A program made the position numbers and the translations under genes. Shown in pieces: positions 17,621 through 29,719 of a stretch of 64,000 nt of DNA. The notes below the pieces were generated by a model, which was given only the letters and a program-made list of their open reading frames with translations, was not told the DNA's origin and made no database searches. The stretch is from Bacterioplanoides sp965200585 (GTDB lineage: Bacteria > Pseudomonadota > Gammaproteobacteria > Pseudomonadales > Oceanobacteraceae): NCBI RefSeq assembly GCF_965200585.1, contig NZ_OZ241361.1; one strand, written 5' to 3'. Positions within the stretch are counted from its first letter, which is position 1. Every line of letters starts with the position of its first letter.

Positions 17621-18964
17621 CTATTTTTTGCGTTTGATTGGCGCAAAACCTTCAGTATCCATCAGATTAGATGGCTTAGCATCAGTCTTAGGTCTGGAAG
17701 GGCGCGGCCCTGCTTTCTTCTTAGCAGAGGGTCCTTTCTTCGCTTTTTTTGCCGCCACTTTGCGATCCGCTGGTTTCAGCTTTTTCTTACCACCGGCTTT
17801 GCCTGAAGCTTTCAGGTTTTTCGGGCCGCGGTATTTGCCTTTCAACTCTTTAATTTCGCGTTCTTCCATGTTTTGCTGAAGGTAACGCTCAATTCCGGCT
17901 TTCAGGTTCCACTCGTTAGGAGCAATCAGGCTTACGGCCAAACCCGCCCGGCCAGCACGCCCGGTTCGGCCAATACGGTGAACGTACTCGTCACCCTTAC
18001 GCGCCAGATCATAGTTAATCACCAGATCCATACCTTCAACGTCCAGACCTCTTGCTGCCACATCGGTGGCTACCAGAACATTGCGCTTACCCTGACGCAG
18101 TGACTGCATCACGTAGTTGCGCTCATCCTGAGTCATTTCGCCGTGCAGGCTGGCAAGATCGTCACGATGACGTCGCAGGAATTCAAATAAGCGCTCCACT
18201 TCATCGCGCTTATTCACAAAGATAATGGCTTTATCGAATTTTTCATTGGATAACAGCCAGGTGACCAAACGGTCTTTATGGGCGTTATCGTCCGCCAGAA
18301 TACGCTGCTGAATGATATAGGAGTGACGATCCTGAATGCTGCTGGTGGTAATTTCTTCAGCATCGTTGAGCATCGCTTTGGCAATACGACCAACACCTTC
18401 ATGGCGCAGCGTGGCCGACAACATAAAGGTCTGGCGCTCAGTCTTACAGCGGCCCACAATCATGTTCATATCTTCGGCAAAGCCCATATCCAGCATACGA
18501 TCCGCTTCATCCAGTACCAGAAACTCCAGATCGCCTAACTCTGCTGTATCACGCTTCAGGTGATCCACTAAGCGTCCTGGCGTCGCCACAATGATCTCCG
18601 GGTTCTTACGCAGGATTGAAGCCTGATATTTGAATTCCTCACCACCGGTAAGAGAGCCTACCTCAAGTCGCGTCAGCTCGGTAAACACCTTACAGGTTTT
18701 AAACACCTGCTTAGCCAGTTCGCGGGTAGGCACCAGAATTAAGGCACGTGTTGCTGAGTTCGGCGCATCCTGATCGAGCATTTTCTGCATGATCGGCAGC
18801 AGGTAGGCCAGGGTTTTACCTGAGCCGGTTTCGGCACACACCTGCATGTCTTTACCAGCCATCGCCAATGGCAATACTTCCTGCTGAACATCCGTTGGTT
18901 CAGTGATGTTCAGCTTTTCAAGACCCAGCGCCAAACGCTGATTAAATTCGATATTTGCAAACAA
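17621..18964 (-). CDS. DEAD-box ATP-dependent RNA helicase (SrmB-like)
   Basis: A 447-residue helicase with all core motifs: AETGSGKT (44-51), PTRELA, TPGR, DEAD (153-156), SAT, RGLD and HRIGRTGRAGR, and a lysine-rich tail of about 75 residues (GKKKLKPADRK..., ending IKRKK) for RNA binding. Overall layout and the SATLRHEGVGRIAKAML segment most resemble SrmB, which acts in 50S assembly, but RhlE-type helicases are close enough that the exact subfamily is uncertain. It is a single-gene unit with its own terminator and divergent from the TPR-like gene. Confidence 0.93.
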   Translation of the reverse strand: MFANIEFNQRLALGLEKLNITEPTDVQQEVLPLAMAGKDMQVCAETGSGKTLAYLLPIMQKMLDQDAPNSATRALILVPTRELAKQVFKTCKVFTELTRLEVGSLTGGEEFKYQASILRKNPEIIVATPGRLVDHLKRDTAELGDLEFLVLDEADRMLDMGFAEDMNMIVGRCKTERQTFMLSATLRHEGVGRIAKAMLNDAEEITTSSIQDRHSYIIQQRILADDNAHKDRLVTWLLSNEKFDKAIIFVNKRDEVERLFEFLRRHRDDLASLHGEMTQDERNYVMQSLRQGKRNVLVATDVAARGLDVEGMDLVINYDLARKGDEYVHRIGRTGRAGRAGLAVSLIAPNEWNLKAGIERYLQQNMEEREIKELKGKYRGPKNLKASGKAGGKKKLKPADRKVAAKKAKKGPSAKKKAGPRPSRPKTDAKPSNLMDTEGFAPIKRKK

Positions 18965-19081
18965 GGGAGAAACTCTCGATAGAAACTGCCTGCAGTATAC
19001 CAGTCATCCCTGCCGCTCGCCCGAACAAACCGTGACAGCGTATCTGCAATTTATTACGATGGTTCCAATACAATAACAATA

Positions 19082-20122
19082 ATGGTACTCATCATGGTTC
19101 TTGCTACGCGCCTGCTTGTACTCTCCTGTCTGTTGATCACGGCTTTTACTCAGGCCGACGAGTTTGCCGACCCAGCTATGGATTTTGAGTGGCAAGCTTT
19201 CCCGTACGATACACAAGCGTATACCTACACCAGAGAACAGCTGCAGGAAAACTGGTTCTGGCTGACCCGGGCAACCGACTATCCGTTTCCGGATGCGTCT
19301 TACTTGAAGCCTCTGTTGGAACGTAATGCTGGCCTTAAGCTGGCAACCCCGCCGTTCGAATCATTGGATCAGCTGGCGGCCGATCTGCAACAAGCCTGGA
19401 TTGCCTTTTTTAAGGGGGATTTTCAGAGTGCAGCACAACAGGGCTATAAACTCGGTCCCCTCGGGCACGGGGTCGCATTCTATGCTCAGGCAACGTACGG
19501 TTTGCGACTGGAAGACAATAAAGAAAAACGTCATGCACTCTGGCAAAACATTATCGAACGCCACCGCCAACACGCAGAATTAACTCAACACGATATTATG
19601 GCGCGCTATTTTGCCTTTTACGCCATGGCACGCCTGAGCGAAGAGATTTCCGCTCCAGTGGTATTAAGCCGGGGCTATATGGATACCATGAGTGAAGAAC
19701 TGAATGCCATGATCCGGGCAGAACCATATAACGTGTTTGTGCTCGCGGCCAAAGGCTCCATGGATGCCGGCATTGTGCGGAAAATGGGGCGTTTTATGGG
19801 GCGCATGGCTTACGGTGCTGATGACGAAGTGGTTGAAAACTATTATCAGGCAGCATTGGCGCAGAACCGGCAAATCGCCAATGTTCACCTCGAAGCGGCA
19901 CAAAGCTTTCTTTATATTCACAAGAAGAAAGCACTCGACCGGGCGCTTGAGCAGATGCGCATTGCCGCCGGTATTAAGCCCATTTCAGCGATGGAACGAC
20001 TCGACAGCTTCCATGCCAAAACTCTGTTAAAAGAATTAGAAGCTATCAAAGCCAAAAACGGTGTTGGTCTGCGCGATTATATTAAGCGCGGAACAGAGTC
20101 GGGCAAAACCTACTATTTATAA
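19082..20122 (+). CDS. Exported TPR-like protein of unknown function
   Basis: A 346-residue protein I do not recognise. The N-terminus (MVLATRLLVLSCLLITAFTQA, using Met5) looks like a signal peptide with cleavage before DEFADP, so it is probably periplasmic. The rest is helical with repeated Ala/Tyr/Leu spacing typical of TPR or Sel1-like arrays (for example WIAFFKGDFQSAAQQGY and NVHLEAAQSFLYIHKKKAL). There is no Cys for a lipobox. Neither ATG (19082 or 19094) has a clear ribosome site. It precedes a periplasmic nucleoside-binding protein gene by 226 bp and could be related to transport, but that is inference from position only. Confidence 0.75.
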   Translation: MVLIMVLATRLLVLSCLLITAFTQADEFADPAMDFEWQAFPYDTQAYTYTREQLQENWFWLTRATDYPFPDASYLKPLLERNAGLKLATPPFESLDQLAADLQQAWIAFFKGDFQSAAQQGYKLGPLGHGVAFYAQATYGLRLEDNKEKRHALWQNIIERHRQHAELTQHDIMARYFAFYAMARLSEEISAPVVLSRGYMDTMSEELNAMIRAEPYNVFVLAAKGSMDAGIVRKMGRFMGRMAYGADDEVVENYYQAALAQNRQIANVHLEAAQSFLYIHKKKALDRALEQMRIAAGIKPISAMERLDSFHAKTLLKELEAIKAKNGVGLRDYIKRGTESGKTYYL

Positions 20123-20136
20123 AACTGTCCAAATCC

Positions 20137-20184
20137 AGGGCAAGACCATGCCCTGAGTATGGGCATAGCAAATCAATCATGCCC
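20137..20184 (+). repeat. Two overlapping-sequence hairpins after the TPR-like gene
   Basis: AGGGCA (20137-20142)/TGCCCT (20149-20154) and GGGCAT (20161-20166)/ATGCCC (20179-20184) form two stems that share the GGGCA/TGCCC core and so could exchange partners. They begin 15 bp after the TPR-like stop and 165 bp before the BMP-protein start. There is no T-tract, so a simple terminator is unlikely. Confidence 0.45.
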
Positions 20185-20348
20185 AAACACATGACATCGC
20201 TTTCTCCAATATTGAGTTAATAAGCGGCTATACCGGCAGAGCCGCCCAGCATCTTATTGATATTATTGTGTTTTCAATAAAAGCTGATCTGTTGGCCAGC
20301 TTGTTGCTAATCCTGTCTGGTACTCAATGTAACCAACAGGAACAGACC

Positions 20349-21431
20349 ATGAAAACACCGCTTGTGAAACTGAAACATTTATTAGCAAGCTCAGTGCTGG
20401 CCTTAGGAATCAATGCAACCCAGGCTGACGATCCATTAAAAGCAGGTTTTGTTTATGTCGGCCCCGTCAGTGACTATGGCTGGTCGTACGAACATGACCG
20501 TGCCCGCCTGGAGGTGGAAAAACACTTTAACGGTTCAGTCACCACATCCTATGTCGAAAAAGTGCCTGAAGGTGCGGATGCCGAACGTGTTATTCGCCAA
20601 ATGGCTCAAAACGGTACGGATGTTATCTTTACTACCTCGTTTGGCTTTATGAACCCAACCGCTAAGGTCGCCAAACGTTTTCCCGACGTTGTGTTTGAGC
20701 ATGCCACCGGCTACAAGCGCGATAAGAACCTTTCAACCTATGTGTTACGCACTTATGAAGGCCGCTGGGTATCCGGTATCGCCGCAGGCATGATGACCAA
20801 AACCAACACCATTGGCTACATCGCCTCTTTCCCGATCCCGGAAGTGATTCGTGACATCAACTCCGTTTATATGGCGGCGAAATCGGTTAACCCGGATGTA
20901 CAGATTAAAATCATGTGGGTCAGCACTTGGTATGACCCGGTAAAAGAAAGTGAAGCGGCCAATGTGCTGATGGATCAGGGAGCCGACATCCTGATTCAGC
21001 ACACCGACTCGCCGGCTCCGTTAATCGCGGCCGAGAAACGGGGTGTGAAAGGTATTGGCCAGGCATCAGATATGAGCAAATTTGCTCCGAACGCCCATAT
21101 GTTTTCCATTCGTGATGACTGGGCACCTCACTACATCAGTGTGATCGAAAATGTCAAAGCTGGTAGCTGGAAATCACAAGACTTCTGGGGTGGCTTTGGC
21201 GCTGACATGTTATCCATTGCTTCAATGAACGATAACCTGCCAGAAGCGGTACAAGCAGCCGTGTGGAAAAGTTACCAGGAGATCAAATCCGGTTCGTTTA
21301 AACCGTTCACCGGTCCCATCAAAAACAACAAAGGCGAGCTGGTTGTCGCCGATGGTCATTCACTCACCGACGAAGAACTGGCTACCGTGAACTGGTACGT
21401 TGAAGGTATCGACGACACCATTCCACAATAA
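20349..21431 (+). CDS. BMP-family (PnrA-like) ABC transporter substrate-binding protein
   Basis: Periplasmic binding protein of the Bmp/PnrA/Med family, whose characterised members bind purine nucleosides. The 360-residue precursor has a signal peptide ending NATQA before DDPLKAGFVYVGPVSDYGWS, the diagnostic N-terminal strand. Further family segments are GADAERVIRQMAQNGTDVIFTTSFGF, EGRWVSGIAAGMMT and a ligand region around QHTDSPAPLIAAEKRGV. Absence of a lipobox Cys indicates a soluble form. ATG at 20349 has AGGA upstream and starts a good signal peptide. No permease or ATPase genes are adjacent; instead an oxygenase gene follows after 61 bp. Confidence 0.9.
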   Translation: MKTPLVKLKHLLASSVLALGINATQADDPLKAGFVYVGPVSDYGWSYEHDRARLEVEKHFNGSVTTSYVEKVPEGADAERVIRQMAQNGTDVIFTTSFGFMNPTAKVAKRFPDVVFEHATGYKRDKNLSTYVLRTYEGRWVSGIAAGMMTKTNTIGYIASFPIPEVIRDINSVYMAAKSVNPDVQIKIMWVSTWYDPVKESEAANVLMDQGADILIQHTDSPAPLIAAEKRGVKGIGQASDMSKFAPNAHMFSIRDDWAPHYISVIENVKAGSWKSQDFWGGFGADMLSIASMNDNLPEAVQAAVWKSYQEIKSGSFKPFTGPIKNNKGELVVADGHSLTDEELATVNWYVEGIDDTIPQ

Positions 21432-21492
21432 CTTCTGAACGCCGGGCTCGGCTCAGCCCGGCTCTCTTCTTATTTGTTTTAAAGAGTTTACT

Positions 21493-22458
21493 ATGAGCAG
21501 TATCCCAGTTATTGATATCACCCCCCTTTATTCTTCAGATCGGAACGATTGGCAAGAAACTATTCAACAAATTGATCATGCCTGTCGCCATATTGGCTTT
21601 TTTGCCATTCAGGGATTTGCTATCAGTCCAACACAAATGCAATCCATGTTTGCGTTAAGCCGGGCTTTCTTTGAACAGCCAACAGCCGTTAAACAACGCA
21701 TAGATATCGCTAACAGTCAGAATCACCGAGGCTGGGGAAGTCAGGGGGCCGAACAACTTGACCCGGATTCGCCATCCGACTGGAAAGAAACTTTTGATAT
21801 GGCGCTGGATATTCATCCAGAACATCCAATCGTCACCCAATGTCCGTCCTTGTATGGCCCGAATCAATACGGGGAACTGGCAGGCTTTCAGCAGGCTGTT
21901 AATCAGCATTATGGCCTGCTGCTCGATATTGCTAAGCGCCTGCTGCGAGCCATGGCATTAGCGTTAAATCTTGAAGAAGCTTACTTTACCCGATATTTCG
22001 AAAGTGAACATATCTCGGTATTCAGAATGATTCACTACCCACCTCGCCCGGCCGAACAGCAAATCGATGACAACAGTATGGCCGCTGGTGCTCACACCGA
22101 TTACGGCTGTATCACCTTATTAGCCCAAGACAATATTGGCGGCTTACAGGTACAAACCAAAGAAGGAGAATGGCTCGACGTTGCCCCACTCGAAAACACA
22201 TTAATTGTGAATATCGGCGATTTAATGCAGCGCTGGACCAATGATCATTATCGCTCAACCGCTCATCGGGTTCGGAATTTAAAACCCGGCATTCATCGTT
22301 ATTCCATGCCGTTTTTTGTTGAGCCCAGATTTGATACGCCGGTCGAAACAATCACCAGCTGTATTACCGAGGATACACCACAACAATACGACAGCGTGAC
22401 CAGTGGAGATTGGATTTTATCGCGCTTTGCAGCGACGTATGAATATCGTCAGGAATGA
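21493..22458 (+). CDS. 2-oxoglutarate/Fe(II) oxygenase, isopenicillin N synthase family
   Basis: A 321-residue non-heme iron oxygenase. The N-terminal DIOX_N region (IPVIDITPLY, about residues 4-13, and GFFAIQGF) precedes a double-stranded beta-helix with metal ligands H201 and D203 (AGAHTDYGCITLL) and H258 (STAHRV), and the 2-oxoglutarate anchor R269-x-S271 (HRYSMPFF). The full facial triad suggests an active enzyme. Its substrate is unknown; the neighbouring nucleoside-type binding protein suggests a purine- or pyrimidine-derived substrate, which is inference. It ends before a bidirectional terminator shared with the rrn operon. Confidence 0.9.
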   Translation: MSSIPVIDITPLYSSDRNDWQETIQQIDHACRHIGFFAIQGFAISPTQMQSMFALSRAFFEQPTAVKQRIDIANSQNHRGWGSQGAEQLDPDSPSDWKETFDMALDIHPEHPIVTQCPSLYGPNQYGELAGFQQAVNQHYGLLLDIAKRLLRAMALALNLEEAYFTRYFESEHISVFRMIHYPPRPAEQQIDDNSMAAGAHTDYGCITLLAQDNIGGLQVQTKEGEWLDVAPLENTLIVNIGDLMQRWTNDHYRSTAHRVRNLKPGIHRYSMPFFVEPRFDTPVETITSCITEDTPQQYDSVTSGDWILSRFAATYEYRQE

Positions 22459-22481
22459 ATTTAACGAAAATATAAAACGAG

Positions 22482-22515
22482 AAAAGCCCTGACCATTTAC
22501 ATGATCAGGGCTTTT
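22482..22515. terminator. Bidirectional terminator (oxygenase gene and rrn operon)
   Basis: AAAAGCCCTGA (22482-22492) pairs perfectly with TCAGGGCTTTT (22505-22515), giving A- and T-flanked arms for both directions. It sits 24 bp after the oxygenase stop and about 9 bp after the 3' end of the 5S rRNA gene on the opposite strand. Confidence 0.88.
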
Positions 22516-22524
22516 AAATAAGAG

Positions 22525-22640
22525 CTTGACGATGACCTACTCTCACATGGGGAAGCCCCACACTACCATCGGCGATACTGCGTTTCACTTCTGAGTTCGG
22601 AATGGATTCAGGTGGTTCCACAGCTCTATTGTCGTCAAGC
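22525..22640 (-). rRNA. rrf: 5S ribosomal RNA
   Basis: About 116 nt; on the minus strand it reads TGACGACAATAGAGCTGTGG near the 5' end, then CCGAACTCAGAAGTGAAACG and GTGAGAGTAGGTCATCGTCA near the 3' end, the standard 5S core with complementary ends (CTTGACGA / TCGTCAAG). The ends are accurate to a few bases. Confidence 0.96.
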
Positions 22641-22782
22641 AAAGCTTGTTGCGTCGTGATTGTCTTACGCGTTCTGCAATCATTCAGCTAATAGGTTGGA
22701 TACATGAGTATTTTGATTCTCTTGCGAACCTTGCGGTGCTTATATTCTTTGGCTTGTTAACACCACCAAGTTTGGGTGTTAT

Positions 22783-25670
<2,888 letters not shown>

Positions 25671-25930
25671 ATATAACCCCAAACCGTTTCGATGCTTACA
25701 AGCTATGAAGATCAAAACTTTAATGGTTGGGTGCTACTGATAACTAACGGGTAGTCAGATATCAAATCAAGCAACCGCCGGTTCGCTTGAGAATCTCAAT
25801 TCTCATGTATCCTAATTTTTAAAGAACGTATAAAACAAAAGACCGATTAATAAATTAATCAGCATTTCATTTTAAAAATGCATTAAAGCAATTCGTGTGA
25901 GTACTTAACTGAGATGAGTGAAGTATCGTT
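25671..25930 (-). other. 16S-23S spacer without tRNA genes, with boxA
   Basis: The 260-bp internal transcribed spacer holds no tRNA-Ile or tRNA-Ala gene: no cloverleaf or TTCGA-type T-loop with CCA end could be found on the coding strand. It contains a boxA-like antitermination motif GTTCTTTAAAAATTAG (about 25813-25828) and the 3' arm of the 16S processing stalk (25880-25916). Confidence 0.8.
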
Positions 25931-27469
<1,539 letters not shown>

Positions 27470-27702
27470 AAAAAGTTTCGATTGGTGGAATATCCAATCT
27501 AAATCTTGCTCAAGAATAAAACTGACAATAAATCTATAAATGAATTATCGACGAGTTCTTACTTGAAAATATTGCGTGCTGAATCACTCAAAAGAGCAAC
27601 CTCAGCGTGTCTCCACAACATCTCAGTAAGCACCCACACGAATTACTTAATGCTAATTTTTAAAGAACTTCGCCAGATCGTTTCGATCAAAGCGGGCTGC
27701 GT
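27470..27702 (-). other. rrn leader with boxA and 16S processing arm
   Basis: The leader between the nearest promoter and 16S contains a second boxA-like motif GTTCTTTAAAAATTAGC (about 27652-27668) and, directly beyond it, an arm at 27619-27653 that is closely complementary to 25880-25916 beyond the 16S 3' end. The two arms should form the RNase III stem of pre-16S rRNA. Confidence 0.75.
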
Positions 27703-27730
27703 ATTCTAATGATCTAGAGCAGCGTGTCAA
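27703..27730 (-). promoter_or_regulatory. rrn promoter, proximal
   Basis: On the minus strand TTGACA (27725-27730), a 16-bp spacer, TAGAAT (27703-27708) and a GC-rich discriminator (ACGCAGCCCGC). This is a near-consensus sigma-70 promoter about 230 bp upstream of 16S; the discriminator type is that of stringently controlled rRNA promoters. Confidence 0.75.
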
Positions 27731-27827
27731 GCAGTTTTTTCAGTCTCTTTTCTAAGAAAGAAAAGAGGCATCCTACTCAACCCCAATTTAAAACACTCAA
27801 CTAAGAGAACCTCAAATCAGGCGGTGC

Positions 27828-27855
27828 ATTTTACAGCACCAAGCCAGCGTGTCAA
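27828..27855 (-). promoter_or_regulatory. rrn promoter, middle
   Basis: TTGACA (27850-27855), 16-bp spacer, TAAAAT (27828-27833) and discriminator GCACCGCC on the minus strand. It shares the segment CTTGACACGCTG with the proximal promoter, suggesting duplication. A-rich DNA lies upstream (27861-27893), as in an UP element. Confidence 0.75.
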
Positions 27856-27944
27856 GTAGTTATTTTTAAAAAGTTGTTTAAAAACAAGTGCTTAACCAAG
27901 TCCGTCTGGCTTTCTAAATCGCCCTCAGCGATCAAGAGCGGCGC

Positions 27945-27972
27945 ATTCTACAGACTGAGAAAAAACCGTCAA
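27945..27972 (-). promoter_or_regulatory. rrn promoter, distal
   Basis: TTGACG (27967-27972), 16-bp spacer, TAGAAT (27945-27950) and discriminator GCGCCGC on the minus strand, with an A/T-rich tract upstream (27975-27998). Third member of an evenly built tandem array. Confidence 0.72.
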
Positions 27973-28049
27973 CACCTTTTTGTAAGTTTTTTACAGAAAG
28001 ATGAAATGAGTGATTTCCGGCGCACCTCTAGAAGGTAGAAGAAAGAGAG

Positions 28050-28141
28050 CAACGAGTGTTTGTTGCAGGGGTAAATGACAGGACGTCATTTATTAGCGTA
28101 CAGGGACGTATTTACAGCGCCCCGGAAACAAATGCTCGTTG
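28050..28141. repeat. Structured intergenic element (inverted arms with internal degenerate direct repeats)
   Basis: A 22-bp arm at 28050-28071 (CAACGAGTGTTTGTTGCAGG plus GG) is inverted-complementary, with about five mismatches, to 28120-28141. Between them are two degenerate direct copies: 28078-28098 (ACAGGACGTCATTTATTAGC plus G) and 28100-28119 (ACAGGGACGTATTTACAGCG). An inner hairpin AAATGAC/GTCATTT (28073-28079/28085-28091) is also visible. No coding sequence is apparent in this 300-bp gap between the rrn promoters and queC. It resembles a palindromic interspersed element or structured RNA; the family is not recognised. Confidence 0.55.
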
Positions 28142-28181
28142 TTCTACTATCGACTGTAGAAATGTGCGCTTCACACTACTC

Positions 28182-28211
28182 TTATATAGAGAGCATAAAA
28201 GAACGTATAAT
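28182..28211 (+). promoter_or_regulatory. Candidate queC promoter
   Basis: A perfect TATAAT (28206-28211) with a GC-rich discriminator (GCGCCCGC) lies 86 bp before the queC ATG; the matching -35 (TTATAT, 18 bp upstream) is poor. The leader between it and queC contains a GCCCG-CACT-CGGGC hairpin but no preQ1 riboswitch that I can recognise. Confidence 0.35.
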
Positions 28212-28296
28212 GCGCCCGCACTCGGGCATTGCCCCTGGCGCCTGATTCGGACTGTTTTCCGTCTCAGTATCTTAGTAATACAAGAGAGACATCATT

Positions 28297-28971
28297 ATGA
28301 CTGCAGCAGTCGCTGAAAAAGCCGTTGTTATCTACTCCGGCGGTATGGATTCCTTCACCATTCTGAATAAGGCCAAGCAAGACGGCTATGAACTGTATGC
28401 CCTGACCTTTGATTATGGCCAGAAACACTCTAAAGAAATCGAGTTCGCTAAGAATGTCTGCGCCGAGCTGGATATCCAACACAAGATCATCGACATCACC
28501 GCCATCAACCAATTACTGCAAAGCTCATCTCTGACGTCAAACATCGAGATTCCGGAAGGCCATTACGAAGCGGCAAATATGAAGTCTACCGTGGTACCTA
28601 ACCGCAATATGATTCTGCTGTCGCTGGCGATTGGTTATGCCGTCGATATTGGCGCCCACAAAGTGTTCTACGGTGCTCACTCTGGTGACCATGCAATCTA
28701 CCCGGATTGCCGCCCGGATTTTGTCCACGCTATGAATAAAGTCGCAAAGCTGGCTAACTACGAGCCGGTAGATATTGTTACACCTTATTTAGACAGTGAT
28801 AAAATCGAGATTCTGGCCGATGGTCTGGCGATGGGTCTGGATTACGGCAAATCCTGGACCTGCTACAACGGTCGAGAGAAAGCCTGTGGTAAATGTGGCT
28901 CCTGTGTTGAACGCCTGGAAGCGTTTGAAAAGAATCAGGCAACGGATCCGTTGGCTTACGAGACAGCCTGA
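28297..28971 (+). CDS. queC: 7-cyano-7-deazaguanine (preQ0) synthase QueC
   Basis: ATP-dependent amidation and dehydration of CDG to preQ0, in queuosine biosynthesis. The 224-residue protein has the PP-loop SGGMDS (14-19), ALTFDYGQKHS, the substrate loop STVVPNRNMILLS and the zinc cluster C189, C197, C200, C203. Start preceded by AGAGAGA. The stop overlaps the queE start (TGATG), so the two are translationally coupled. Confidence 0.97.
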   Translation: MTAAVAEKAVVIYSGGMDSFTILNKAKQDGYELYALTFDYGQKHSKEIEFAKNVCAELDIQHKIIDITAINQLLQSSSLTSNIEIPEGHYEAANMKSTVVPNRNMILLSLAIGYAVDIGAHKVFYGAHSGDHAIYPDCRPDFVHAMNKVAKLANYEPVDIVTPYLDSDKIEILADGLAMGLDYGKSWTCYNGREKACGKCGSCVERLEAFEKNQATDPLAYETA

Positions 28972-29684
28972 TGAAATCAAAACAGTACCGTGTAAAAGAA
29001 ATCTTTTACACCTTACAGGGTGAAGGCGCTCAGGCTGGCCGTCCTTCGGTGTTCTGCCGTTTCAGCAAATGCAATTTATGGAATGGCAAAGAAGAAAGCC
29101 GCAAGCATTCTATCTGCGATTTCTGCGATACCGACTTTGTTGGTACGGACGGGCACTTGGGTGGCAAGTACAGCGCCGAAGCGTTAGCACAACAAATCGC
29201 TGATTTATGGCCCGGTGCCGCTGGCAACAAAGTGGGGAAACCTTATGTTGTCTGTACCGGCGGCGAGCCATTACTGCAATTGGATGAGGCATTAATCGAG
29301 GCTCTGCATCAACAGGGTTTTGAAGTAGCCGTTGAGACCAATGGCACACTGCCTGCTCCCGAAGGAATCGATTGGGTGTGCCTGAGCCCTAAAGGAAAAT
29401 CTGAGATCGAGTTAATCCGTTGCGATGAACTGAAGCTGGTATACCCACAACCGGATGCCATGCCAGAGCGATTTGACTATATCGAAGCGGACCATCGTTA
29501 CCTGCAGCCAATGGCCGATTATCAGCCCGTTGTGCTGGCCAGTGATAAAAGTCTGGATGATCAGCTAGCCGGTGCAAAAGAAGGGCTGTCTAACACCAAT
29601 ACCCAGAAGGCGGTGAGCTTCTGTATGAAGCATCCACAATGGAAGCTGAGTTTGCAGACTCATAAAATGCTGGGCATTGAATAA
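28971..29684 (+). CDS. queE: 7-carboxy-7-deazaguanine synthase QueE (radical SAM)
   Basis: Radical-SAM enzyme that converts CPH4 to CDG, the step before QueC. The 237-residue protein has the non-standard cluster motif C34-x14-C49-x2-C52 (CNLW ... CDFC), the variant known from the Burkholderia-type QueE rather than the usual Cx3Cx2C. TGGEPLLQ is the GGE SAM-binding motif and VETNGTLP follows. The operon is queC-queE only; other queuosine genes are not in the window. Confidence 0.95.
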   Translation: MKSKQYRVKEIFYTLQGEGAQAGRPSVFCRFSKCNLWNGKEESRKHSICDFCDTDFVGTDGHLGGKYSAEALAQQIADLWPGAAGNKVGKPYVVCTGGEPLLQLDEALIEALHQQGFEVAVETNGTLPAPEGIDWVCLSPKGKSEIELIRCDELKLVYPQPDAMPERFDYIEADHRYLQPMADYQPVVLASDKSLDDQLAGAKEGLSNTNTQKAVSFCMKHPQWKLSLQTHKMLGIE

Positions 29685-29719
29685 CGAGCGCTCTTTATTA
29701 CACGAGCACTCTTTATTGT
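29684..29719. repeat. Tandem 18-bp duplication between queE and hydrolase ends
   Basis: ACGAGCGCTCTTTATTAC (29684-29701) and ACGAGCACTCTTTATTGT (29702-29719) are adjacent copies with three mismatches. They start on the last base of the queE stop codon and cover the stop of the convergent hydrolase gene. Confidence 0.6.

Noticed and set aside
20123..20348. Purine riboswitch before the BMP protein gene
   Set aside because: The conserved three-way-junction core and loop sequences are missing.
28212..28296. preQ1 riboswitch before queC
   Set aside because: No preQ1-I or -II core could be matched; only a short GCCCG/CGGGC hairpin is present.
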